Translations under genes and position numbers: made by a program | Assembly (NCBI GenBank): GCA_004369085.1 | Contig: ML210175.1 | Location: 167,606 to 231,605 of the forward strand | DNA: 64,000 nt | Direction: 5' to 3' | Source of the DNA: Coprinopsis marcescibilis | Taxonomy: Eukaryota; Basidiomycota; Agaricomycetes; Agaricales; Psathyrellaceae | In this document: positions 11,287-21,441 of the stretch, in pieces | Layout: the number at the start of each line of letters is the position of its first letter | How positions within the stretch are numbered: position 1 is the first letter of the stretch | The notes under the pieces: generated by a model | The model's input: only the letters and a program-made list of their open reading frames with translations | Told to the model about the DNA's origin: nothing | The model's database searches: none

Positions 11287-12716
11287 ATGTCAGACTCCAA
11301 AGCCGGCGTCACTATTCTTTGGAGTGGTAAGTGTTTTTATCCTCTTGTTTCATTTCCATCACTGAATCGCCTATCCATAGATTCGACTTGTTTGTCAGAG
11401 GAAACGACGGGACCCGACGCTGTAGCTGCTATTCTTTCCATTGCGGCCGACTTCGGGCCTGTAATATCGGTCAAGCTCTACTTTGACTCATGGCACCCCT
11501 CCAGGTTTTCAACGGATCTGAGGTCCCAGTTACAGTGTTCCGGGGTTACCTTGGTCGACGTTGCGGCAGAGGGCCGTGAAGGTGCATCAACGAAGATGAT
11601 ATTGGGTGTGTCCTCTCGAACGTGTAGGATGCTAGCTACAAAGCTCACTGGCTTGGATTAGCCGATGCCTTCGTTTCAGCATTCGAGAATCCCTCGCATG
11701 TTTTGCTGCTTGTCACTGCCGATCCGGACACACTATACGGCCTATCCTTGTTGCAGGCTCGTGGGTGTCGGACGGTCGTACTGTGTCCGCCGACTTCGCA
11801 CCCCAATTTGCTCCGTCGAGCGTTACTCCCGACCCCATTTCTGGAGCAACACTGGACTGACGGCTCAATCCGCTCGTCTTCACCATCTTCTAGTCTGGAC
11901 AACTTTCCAGAGTCCCAAACAATTCCCCAGTCCCCGATTAGTCCTGCGAATGATCTACGTTCGTTCGTAGGCTCACATCCTATAATCCCAGCTTCTCCAC
12001 CAAGTGATACCGGCGTTACTGTCGAGACCCAGGGAAGAAGACAAACCCCTTCAGTTGACGGCGACATACGCAGCGCATCACAGCGATCGACATTCGGTAG
12101 ACAGCGGGTTGTTGTGGATGGCACCGAATCGCCGCGCGCAAAATCGCCAATATCGGTCAACTCTGGCTCCGGCTCAAGCTCCAACTTTGTTGTGGTTTCT
12201 CCGGATAAAACACCTTCTCAGCCCAATGTCAGAGCCGGGGATCCAGTCCAGTCCGGAAATCAGTCGCTCTCCAAGGATTCGACTGCCTCGAACAGCCAAA
12301 TCGTTGGGTCTCCGAAGCGGAAACCAACAGATGTTGCGTTCATCTTTGTCCCCGCTTCAAAGCCTGTGCTTGCTAATTCCACAATCGACAATCCAGTAGC
12401 ACTCGCTTCAGGTGGGACCTCCGGGTCTTCATCGGGGGGAGGGACTAATACGGTGCCCGCCTCCGTACCTACCATTCCTGCACGATATCAAGTACTCGTT
12501 GACCATTTACGAGCTTGCCTTGCTATGGGTCAGCCATCTACACCCCGTGAAACGCTACTGGGTCAGCTCAAGGGGCGTAGGCCGGGATTCATGATCGAAT
12601 GTGGAATCGACACTGGCAAAAAGCCTGTTGTAAAATATCTACAGGATGCACATACTGCCGGGATTATAACCTCCGCGCTAGGAAATCCGGTTTTACATCC
12701 TCAGTATCGCATCTAG
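11287..12716 (+). CDS. NYN-LOTUS protein, array copy 4 (altered catalytic Asp)
   Basis: Exons 11287-11326, 11381-11605, 11662-12716; 439 residues. The beta-1 motif reads VTILWSDS, so Ser replaces the Asp that directly follows Trp, with an Asp one position later, after the intron. Exon 2 has RSQLQCSGV, exon 3 begins ADAFVSAF, and TADPDTLYGLSLLQARGC follows. The linker is Ser/Pro-rich. The C-terminal LOTUS-like domain (YQVLVDHLRAC to LHPQYRI) contains VVKYLQDAHTAGIITS. The shifted or lost Asp suggests a weakened or inactive nuclease; alternatively the neighbouring Asp may take its place. Confidence 0.8.
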
Positions 12717-13436
12717 TGAATACTGGACTTGGAATGAACGCCCACCTTACCCCTTTCCCGCTGATTAATCTCTTACTTAGAATTTTCGTATGGTGTAATC
12801 AAAATCCATTTCCGACATGGTTTACGATAGACTTTCATGCAGGCCCCCTTAAATTCCACCTGCTTCCGTGGCCACAACACAAGCATAACCCATAAATTAT
12901 AGGAAATACAGCGAATCTGCCGGATCCCGAAGTTTGCGATATAAACTACGAGGCCATGGCTTTCGTGAAGTCGGAATTTTCGTGAAGCCTAACTCTAACA
13001 GAATACGACTGCATATCTTCTAGGTATCGACGTTCCCGGACAGTTACTTTCACGGTGACTTACATTCGGCGTGGATTGTCGACTGGTTGCTGCCATATTT
13101 GATAACGTTCGCATGAAACTGTCCTTAATATCAGCTATGCTTTATGGAACACAAGTTCAAAGGGTGTTTCTCTGATATTCGTCTTCACTTGAGAACTTGA
13201 GAGCAGAAGGCTGGGCTAGTCACCGTGACTGCAAGTTGCTCCAATTTATGCATCATGCATCATGTCCAGCAGGCTTGTACACGTTGCCATTCGATCATCA
13301 TCTTCATCATCACTCAAGTAGTGCTCACCACTTCCATGCGCCCACATTCACACATTGGTGCTTCTTAGCCTAGCTAGCGGGCTGATTGGTATGAACATCC
13401 TAGGAAAGGTACTTTACCCACAATCGCTGCCTGAGC
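12717..13436. other. Spacer between NYN copies 4 and 5
   Basis: 720 bases, about twice most other spacers. It includes a short CAT-rich simple repeat at about 13293-13314. No remnant of a further NYN copy could be made out. Confidence 0.6.
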
Positions 13437-14944
13437 ATGAAGGACACCGCAGACAACAACACACACGAAGTCGCGATATTCTGGGACTTTTGTAGGTATA
13501 TCACACCTCTCACTAGTGCAAAACGATTAATTTTCGTTAGCGAGCCGTCCTGCCCCAAGTGACGCCTCTGGGTGCCAAGTCTCGAATGCACTGCGGGGCA
13601 TCGGGCAACGGTTTGGAAGCATCAAACTTTTCAAGGTTTATCTCCCTATTTTTGAGCATTCCAGTAGCAATGGAGCTAGGTCATCGTCCTTTCGCTCAGA
13701 GCTACAGGCATCTGGAGCGTCTTTAACCGACATTCCTGCCAATAACAACATCTCAGCTAATGTTTCTGGACAGATGATCACAGGTCGGCATAACTTTGCG
13801 GTTTCAATACACCATTATATCGCTGATGATTCATCTAGTGGACATGTTCACGTATGCAATGGAAAGGCCGCCGACCACTACGACAGTGGTGCTTATCACA
13901 GAAGATGAACTCTTCTCATACGCTATCTCAACCCTCCGCCTACGCAACTACCGCACTGCTATCATTGGGTCGGATAGAAATTCCAGCCTACTTTCCCAAG
14001 GAGCTATCTACTTTGACTGGACTCTGGATGTTTTGCAGATTCCCAACAGGGCCTTCAGCCAGCCCTCAAAAGCTTCAAACGCTATATCTTCTCAGGAGTC
14101 ACCAAAGAAACCTTTGCAGTCCCCGCTCATAACGCCGATGGTGGGAGATAGACACCTCCCTGCAGAATCTCCAAAGCACTACCCTGATCAACCTATGCTC
14201 CAAGAGGAACGTGGGGATGAAGTAGACCTCGGACATTTCCTCCCGAGAGGCAAATCGCGAGCATCCGAAGCGACAGAAACCCCTGAGCAACTGCTTTCCC
14301 CGCAAATTAGAGGCACAGCGTCGATGATAGATCTAGATGATCCTATGCTCGCTTTCTCTCCCAAACCGACTGTTCAACCCAGGGATGTATCGCTCCATGA
14401 TATGTCAAACACTCCGTCGACACCTCGAATGTCGTCCGGCAACAGCCATTCTCCTCCTCCTTCAGTCAACTCCACCCTACCTAATAGGTCCATTCCCGCT
14501 GGCTCGCAGCCCTTCAACGGACATTCTTCGTCGTTCCACGGACTATCGACCAATGCCAACTCCAAACCTTCGACTCAGACGTTTACAAATGCTTTCACTC
14601 CATCTTCCACATTCACGAATCCAGTGACAGGGCCTGCACCTGCTGCGGCTAACTCTGCCAACTCAACAACATATCTACAACCCCCCCTCAGCCTTTCCAA
14701 CGTTCCTTCTCATTTTCAAATTCTGGTTCAGATTCTTAGAACATACCGGCTCAAAAAGGTCTATCAGCCTTCAAGGTCTAATGTTGCCATCGAGCTGGTC
14801 GCTCAGGACAAGGACATTTATAAGAAAGCTGGAGTAGAGCGGTTTGCCCAGTACTCTGCTTTGGCGGAGAAGGGGGAATACGTCATTCTAGGCAACCTTG
14901 GGAACGGGGCTACTTCGATAGAATTGCACCCCAAGTGGCGTTAA
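13437..14944 (+). CDS. NYN-LOTUS protein, array copy 5
   Basis: Exons 13437-13491, 13541-13783, 13839-14944; 467 residues. NYN motifs: VAIFWDFS, GSIKLFKVYL, RSELQASGASLTD, VDMFTYAMERPP and VLITEDELFSYAISTLRLRNY. The second Asp of the usual GDxD is replaced (EDEL), and the EN pair is missing although the rest resembles copies 6 and 7. This looks like a copy of the canonical type that has lost active-site residues. The linker is Ser/Pro/Asn-rich and about 210 residues long. The LOTUS-like domain runs from FQILVQILRTYRL to IELHPKWR. Confidence 0.82.
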
Positions 14945-15308
14945 CTTTCGGCCAGGTCTTATCTTGTCAAATCTAGCGTTCTGTGACGCCACGTTTCTTT
15001 TTTTTTGTTGTACAACTCGGACGAAAGCACGCATGCCTTTTGTAATAGTAGTATTAGGAGCCGTTCTGTCCCAGCATGTATTCTGTTCGAGTCATTATTG
15101 GATTACCGGTTTTCGACTGTTGAAATTGCCAATTACAGAATACCACCGGATCAATGATTGGATTGGGGGTGCACAAGGCCCAAAATGAGCAGGAGGTCGT
15201 CCTATTGTTGTCCTGTAACTACCAACTTCTTCAATGCTTTGAATCTCTCGCAACTACGAACTTGCTGTCGACCTTGAAGCTTGGAAGCTCAGCGGCATCT
15301 GGTCTGGC
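14945..15308. other. Spacer between NYN copies 5 and 6
   Basis: About 360 bases with a short T-run near 14998 and no gene. Confidence 0.6.
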
Positions 15309-16625
15309 ATGGCTCTCGAGGGCAATCCCCGGGATGTAGCTATCTTTTGGGATTATGGTTTGCACCGTTTAACCGCTTGATCTTCACGGTGACCGATAAC
15401 TGGCTTTAACAACAGAGAACTGCAACCCTCCCACAAGTACTTCGGGATACGACCTCGTCCAGTCCATCAAGACTGTGGCAAAGCAATTTGGATCGGTCAA
15501 GCTCTTCAAGGCATATCTTGAGGTCCCAGCTAACGCAAACTCTTCCACGAGCTCCCGTTCCTCGAAGTTGCGCTCTGAGCTACAAGTCTCAGGAGTTTCT
15601 TTGACCGATTGTCCTCACAATAATCGAAAAGATGCTGCAGATAAGATGATGTTAGGTTTGTACTTTACCTTGCAGCTTAATTTGATTTCGAATTTGACGT
15701 TTCGGGGTTACTTTATTTAGTGGATATGCTCGCTCATGCTATCGACCATTCGCCACCAACGACGACCTTCATGATTATATCAGGGGATCGGGATTTTGCC
15801 TATGCATTATCCATCCTTACGCTGCGGCTTTACCAAGTGGTGCTCGTAACTTTGCCCAACGCCCACATCAGCCTCACCAAGCAAGCCACCGTCTGTTTTG
15901 ACTGGTTTTCCGACGTTATCAACGTCATACGACCGCGGGATGTGACCATCTCCTTGAATAGCCCCTTTACGACAAGTCCAAGCAAGAGAAAGCGACCGCC
16001 GCCCAAGAACGACCACACTGGTACTGGCTTACAACTTTGTTCAATTAGATTCCGCAACGAAGAAGGATCACCTTCAGCGCAAGACGTATTCTTCCAAGTT
16101 GTCGATACGCCCCCTGAAGGTATTTACCCCCCTGCACACGGTTACCTTGTAGAGACTCCGGCCTTGGACGAAGATCACGACGATTTTGGGACATCCTCAG
16201 ATTCGTTGGACGATGCGGGCTCCTATGACTCTGCCCTATACGACACGAGTTCTGAATTCGGCTATGAATCCGATAGGGAGGAGCCTGAAGTGCTCACATA
16301 TATGAGCGATCTCGAGGAGGACAACGAGCAGCAATCCGGTATCAAGGACGCGGCGTCGTACGAACGCAAAGGGGATGCGTGCCTCAATGATAACTACGTT
16401 TCTGAACCATTCCAGCCGCTGGTAAAGCAGTTGAAATGGTACCATGACCGTGGCTACGATCGAGTACTACGCTCGGAACTTGGCTTCGACCTCACCACTA
16501 GTAGATGTGACTACCAGGCGGCAGGTGTCACAAAGTTCAAGCGCTACGTTGTTCTCGCGGAGAGGATGGGGTATGTTGAACTTGGAGGGGTTGGGGGCGA
16601 TGCGTGGGTTCGTTTGCGTTTATGA
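15309..16625 (+). CDS. NYN-LOTUS protein, array copy 6 (canonical active site)
   Basis: Exons 15309-15357, 15416-15655, 15721-16625; 397 residues, the shortest of the array. The NYN domain is complete: VAIFWDYENCNPPTSTSGYD, GSVKLFKAYLEV, RSELQVSGVSLTDCP, VDMLAHAI and ISGDRDFAYALSILTLR. Trp-Asp, Glu-Asn, the exon-3 Asp and GDRD are all present. The linker is acidic rather than only Ser/Pro-rich, with runs such as LDEDHDDFG and DLEEDNEQQ. The C-terminal LOTUS-like domain is the clearest in the array (FQPLVKQLKWYHDRGYD, AAGVTKFKRYVVLAERMGY, GGVGGDAWVRLRL). It is probably an active metal-dependent endoribonuclease of the MARF1-like type. Confidence 0.87.
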
Positions 16626-17349
16626 TTCCGAATGCTTCTGCTCGATTCAAGTTCATCCCTCACCACCCCACTTTTCTTTTGAGACTGAACTGTAAAGATA
16701 TAACCTGTATAGTAGTATGTGGTAGCAGGATCGGCATAAGTCACATTTTGTGACTGTGTTTTTAGCACTTGTTGTATTTTTGGTGCCCTGTTAACTTCTG
16801 AACAGCTCACTTGTTGGCTTGGTTAGATCCAGAATTATTATCGCTCGACACTTTATAAACCCCGCTCCTGCTTCAGTTCTCTACCACAACATCCCTCGCT
16901 TCTAGATCTAAATGGACACCGACAACTAGAACAACTCACATGGTGGTGGCTGTGGGAAAACGGGTTGATACATAAGTAATTGTCCTCTTCCTGCCATGGC
17001 ATATCACTGCCTTCTCTTTCTGATTCGCACTGGCGTGCACACAAGGCATTTACCCCACACACAACATCAACAGAGGTATATTGTTGAAGCATGCAGTCTA
17101 TTGTTCGTATCACACCGATCCAGATTCCTCCTTGTTCCCGTGGCTGCCCAGCCTCAGTTTATAAGCTCCAAGTTTGACGTAATATGTACACAGATTGACT
17201 TCATTGGTAAAAATAGACGCTGGCAACCATGGCATCGTGGCCGCACGATCCACTTCTTTTGGTAGTTCAAGGGCGCCCACTATCTCAACGTTCAACACCC
17301 ACTTCCAGGCTGGCGGCCACCCTCTGAGAGAACTTGTTCTCCTTGCAGA
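16626..17349. other. Spacer between NYN copies 6 and 7
   Basis: About 720 bases. A TATAAA at about 16854 and a TTTATAAG at about 17158 could drive copy 7 with a long leader. No additional coding domain seen. Confidence 0.5.
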
Positions 17350-18843
17350 ATGGGTCACCAGAAGGTCGCAATCTTCTGGGATTACGGTAGGTGCCGACAT
17401 GGTTGATATTACCCGCCGAAGTAGAGCTCAACGAGTCGGAATGCTAGAGAATTGCCCCGTCCCCAGCGGGAGCTCAGGCTACCAAGTCGTCAAGAACATT
17501 CGTAATTCGGTCCAGTCGCTTGGAAGCATCAAACTCTTCAAGGCATACCTCGCCATTTCGGAGCAGTTCCAGCCGCGCTCGCTCTCTGTATGGTCCGAGT
17601 TGCAGTCTTCAGGGGTGTCCCTGACCGATACGCCACACAATGGGAGGAAAGAGGTAGCAGACAAGATGATAATTGGTATGTAGACGGTCTCCTCGTCACG
17701 TATTCTAAGGTGTTTAAGCTGGGTCATTTAGTCGATATGTTATTATATGCGATGGACAACACTCCCCCGGCAACGTTTGTCCTCATAACTGGAGATAGGG
17801 ACTTTGCATATGCGATCTCCGTACTGCGCCTCAGACAGTACGATGTTGTCGTACTGAGCCCGACTCATTGTCATTCAAGCCTAACGCTCCAGGCAACTGC
17901 CTGCTTGGATTGGACACGGGACGTGCTAGAGAACGGGGGAAAGCGACCTCATCCATTTAATTCGCCTACGACATTGACCACCCTTTCCAGTACATCACTC
18001 GACACCCCTTTACTCGACCGTGACCGCTTCGTAGGCGAAGTAAGCCTGGAAGACTACATCCCTTTGCCAGCCTCGCCGTTGAAAGCAAGCTACCTGGCGG
18101 AACGGGACCTCCTGACTGCCAGGACAGAGCCTATCACTCAGCCTGTTAGGCGTTGGAGGCGTGTTAACAGCGTGTCGTCGTCGAGTTCGTTTGCAACGTG
18201 TTTCTCGAATCTCAGCCAAGATACCGGGTTTGCCAGCAGCTCAGAGGAATCCCGCTGGAGTCAGGTCGAAGCATCGCTGTCGAGATCGAAATCGCCGACA
18301 CTGTCGTCATCCGGGATTCCATCTAATTCCTCGCCAGTAAATCAGGAGATATCGATATGTTTAGACGAGGCTACACCCGTCAAAACATCATCTTCACCTT
18401 TCCTTCATTCTCCAACGAACTCTCCGCATCCTTTACCCGTCTCGCTAGGGCATGCGCGTCAAGCGTTATCCCGCACAGGTTCCCCGTTTTCAACATCCAG
18501 TGCTGCCCCCGGGCTGACAGAACCGACTTCAATGGTTTCCGGACACTCAACCGCGGAGATTGTAGTTCCTACACGGTTCAGAGCGCTCATAAAAATTCTT
18601 CAGGGATATTTGGCCAGGGACATCGTCCGCCCATTCAGGCCGGGAGTTGCGATGGAGGTCTACATCGAAGATAAGTCTATCTATGACAGCCTTCCTCCTG
18701 ATGAGACTCGGACGTACAAGTTCAATAAATACATTGAGATGGCCGTAAACTACGGTATTGTGGAAGTAGGTGGAAGTGGAGGAGATGCGTGGATTTCCCT
18801 TCGTCCGAGGTATCATTCCTTTTCGTTGGAAGAGTATCATTAA
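17350..18843 (+). CDS. NYN-LOTUS protein, array copy 7 (canonical active site)
   Basis: Exons 17350-17386, 17448-17675, 17732-18843; 458 residues. The NYN domain is complete: Trp10-Asp11 in VAIFWDYENCPVPSGSSGY, GSIKLFKAYLAI, WSELQSSGVSLTDTP, Asp90 in VDMLLYAMD, and Asp110/Asp112 in LITGDRDFAYAISVLRLRQY. A Ser-rich linker of roughly 220 residues is followed by a LOTUS-like domain from about residue 371 (FRALIKILQGYLARD) to GGDAWISLRPRY, then a short tail. With copy 6 this is the best candidate for a working RNase. Exon 1 ends one base after the Trp-Asp-Tyr codons, as in every copy. Confidence 0.87.
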
Positions 18844-19158
18844 TGGTCACATTAATCGCTGGTTCGTGACTTACACACATTACGCTTGTACAAACTGCTA
18901 TGTATTATATTATCACTGTAACACTCGGTTCTAGCATGTGGAAACAACCACCACCATCGTTCCGGCCACAGACGAGTTTCGGGCACTCTCTGTCGCCGTT
19001 AAGCTCATTTAAAGCTCAGAACCACTTGATTAACACTCTAGTGAGGAATCTGTACCACAACATACCAATTTTCTGCATCGAAATCGCTCCAAATCTCCTT
19101 TTACCTCACTAAGCACCTAACCAAATATCCTCCTCTCCTCTCTCTCGATTCTCACATC
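18844..19158. other. Spacer upstream of the small basic ORF
   Basis: About 315 bases. A pyrimidine-rich run precedes 19159. No other signal seen. Confidence 0.5.
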
Positions 19159-19548
19159 ATGGAATGCTCTCTACCACCCTATAAGCCACGACAGCCGATG
19201 GCAATTCCCAAGCTATCAGCTCGAATGCGCAAGTCCCTCCGTCGTTTCACGATCTTTGGACGCCACGTCACCACGTTTCCGACAACGCAACCAGCCTGCG
19301 CCCGACTGCGAATTCAATTCAAAGGCGTGAAGAGGCAGCGGCAGGTTAAAGCTCTACAAGCTATTGTGAAGCGCTCAATTCTCGACCAACAACAACACTT
19401 TCGAGACCTCCACTCCCAGCTCCGCATGCTAGTCGCCAACGTCAAGCCCTCACTCGGCACGTCCAAAACGGCCAATGAAACTCTTTCGGACTACTCTAGG
19501 GAAAACCATAGGAAGCGAGACTATGATACTTTTATTTCAAATGGATAG
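19159..19548 (+). CDS. Small basic protein of unknown function
   Basis: A single open frame of 129 codons starting ATG after a long CT-rich leader (TCATGG context) and ending with a stop at 19548. The product is strongly basic, with Arg/Lys clusters (ARMRKSLRRF, KGVKRQRQVKAL) and a helical middle. I recognise no domain. It sits inside the NYN array on the same strand. It has no intron, unlike its neighbours, so it could be a chance frame. Confidence 0.35.
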   Translation: MECSLPPYKPRQPMAIPKLSARMRKSLRRFTIFGRHVTTFPTTQPACARLRIQFKGVKRQRQVKALQAIVKRSILDQQQHFRDLHSQLRMLVANVKPSLGTSKTANETLSDYSRENHRKRDYDTFISNG

Positions 19549-19861
19549 CGTACGGCACAGTCCCCTTGCTGGTGGCCTGAGGCAATACCTTTTCTTTTTG
19601 AATCGTGGTTGTTATATAGCTTTTCCAGGTAGCATGACTATTGGTAGCTCTTTAGCATGTGTTTGATCCTGTGTTTAGTTTTACCATTCACTTTTTACTC
19701 CGTCGAAGTATTCTTTTAGCGTACTTTAGTCTCATGTAGACGTAGGCGGTAGTTAATATTGTAACAATTGTAACAAATATGTCGGGCGCTTAGGCCAAGT
19801 CTTGCATCATAAGAAGGTCGTTGGCACTGCTTATGCTTGACTCTCATCCTCTTGTCAAATC
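19549..19861. other. Spacer before NYN copy 8
   Basis: AT-rich, with tandem-like TTGTAACAA words near 19760. No gene seen. Confidence 0.5.
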
Positions 19862-21338
19862 ATGGTGAACAAAAAAGGTTGTGTGTTCTGGGATCTCGGT
19901 AAATGAACTACCTTTGAAGGACTGAATTGTATGGAATTCGCGACTAACCATCATTCTGGCAGATGTGTGTCCTACCACTTACTCTGCTGCTGATGCTCTA
20001 TCTGCCATTCGTCAACTGGCTGGATCTCTGATCGACGGAGTGCGCGGGGATAATCTCAATATCAGGGCATACTGGGACGCAACAGCTGCAGACCCAGATA
20101 ACCGACAGGGGTTCACTCAATGCTACGCCAACGACCTCCAGCGCATGGGTGTCACAGTTCTTGAAACCTCGTTTCTGGATCCTGGAAAGAAGGAGCAAGC
20201 AATGCTAGGCAGGTACTTCCCATAAGACCATATTACGCGCTTCTAACGAATTCAAATGACAGCGGATATCGCTGTCGAAGCCATCGATGAACGTAAACTT
20301 GGGATACTGATTGTCTCTGATAGCCAGGTCATGTCATACTTTACACACAAGTTGCAAGACGTACATCGGAAGGCCCGAGTGGTCTCACTCTCTGAGCTGG
20401 TGGTGGCTGCCGAAAACGTGAACCAAGTCCCTGGCCATCATCATGCCCCGGCCACTGCTGGGTCACCTAGCGGTGCTCACACGTCGCCAGAGAGTTCCGC
20501 TGCAGTATATGCGACTTTACGTGTAACGAGGCTCAAGTCTGACTTAGCTGTACTAGGCACCTGGCCCATCCCCTCACGGAAGCGAGGCGTCCCTCTATCT
20601 CCTGTAAGCGAGCATGATCAACGTATAATTCTCTATCTAACAACATCCTAAGCGCACCCAAGCCGATGGCGCCTCTCGTTAAAGTGCTCGAAGAATGCAA
20701 AGCAGATGGCAAGATACGAGTTGAGAAATCGGTGCTCGGTAACCTCCTCCTAGAAAGCTATCCGAAGCTATATCAAGAAGTTGGGGTAAAAACCTTCAAA
20801 AAATATCTCGCATTGGCAGAAACAGAGGGCATTGTCATGGAAGGTGGTGGAGGGCCACAGGCATGGGTAGAGTTGCTGTTCGATGGCACGAATGTTGGCC
20901 CCTCAAATCCCGAGGCGATCCCAGCTGACCCCGCTATTCCGGTCGCACAACAGAGTCCCTCCGTAAGAGATTATTAGCTCATACTATCCAAGGAGAACTA
21001 AGTGTTTGTAACAGTCAGTACAATTGGAAGACGATATCGCGAACCTACGTTCACGGTCTGTTGATCCATATTGGTATACGAATGCAGTGCCTGACAGTCT
21101 GTATTTTAGTGCACCTGCTGGGTTCGGGCCTCTTGTGGAAGCTTTGGAAAGGGCTAAACGGGAGGGGAATCCGAAGATGGACAAGGCCCTGTTGGGGAAC
21201 AAACTTCTGAAAATTTCCAACACTGTGTACCAAGATGCAGGTGTCAAAGACTTCAAGCGATACATCGCTCTGGCCCAAGAAGAAGGGATCATCGCGGAAG
21301 GAAGGGGCGAGAAGCATGTATGGGTGGAATTAGTGTGA
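19862..21338 (+). CDS. Degenerate NYN protein with two LOTUS-like domains, array copy 8
   Basis: Exons 19862-19898, 19963-20208, 20263-20603, 20663-20962, 21015-21338; 415 residues. The NYN part keeps GCVFWDLDVCP and ADIAVEAIDE, but the GDRD position reads VSDSQV and the signature is NDLQRMGV, so it is the most divergent copy. Two C-terminal LOTUS-like domains are encoded one per exon: MAPLVKVLEECKADGK to QAWVELL, and FGPLVEALERAKREG to HVWVELV. They resemble each other closely (KTFKKYLALAETEGIV and KDFKRYIALAQEEGII), indicating an internal duplication. Intron 2 must use a GC donor (GCAGGTAC) to keep the frame. It is likely an RNA-binding, non-catalytic member. Confidence 0.78.
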
Positions 21339-21441
21339 CGAGATGAGGCGCATTGCTAGCCTGTAGACGAGGTTCCAGAAATTCCACTGGAGAGCTGGAC
21401 TCTATGGGTTAAAGTATCGATTAGTGGGAATGTACCGAACG

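Noticed and set aside
12717..13436. Possible decayed ninth NYN copy in the longer spacers (also 16626-17349)
   Set aside because: No FWD, SELQ or GDxD-like remnants or LOTUS-like tail could be found in any frame.
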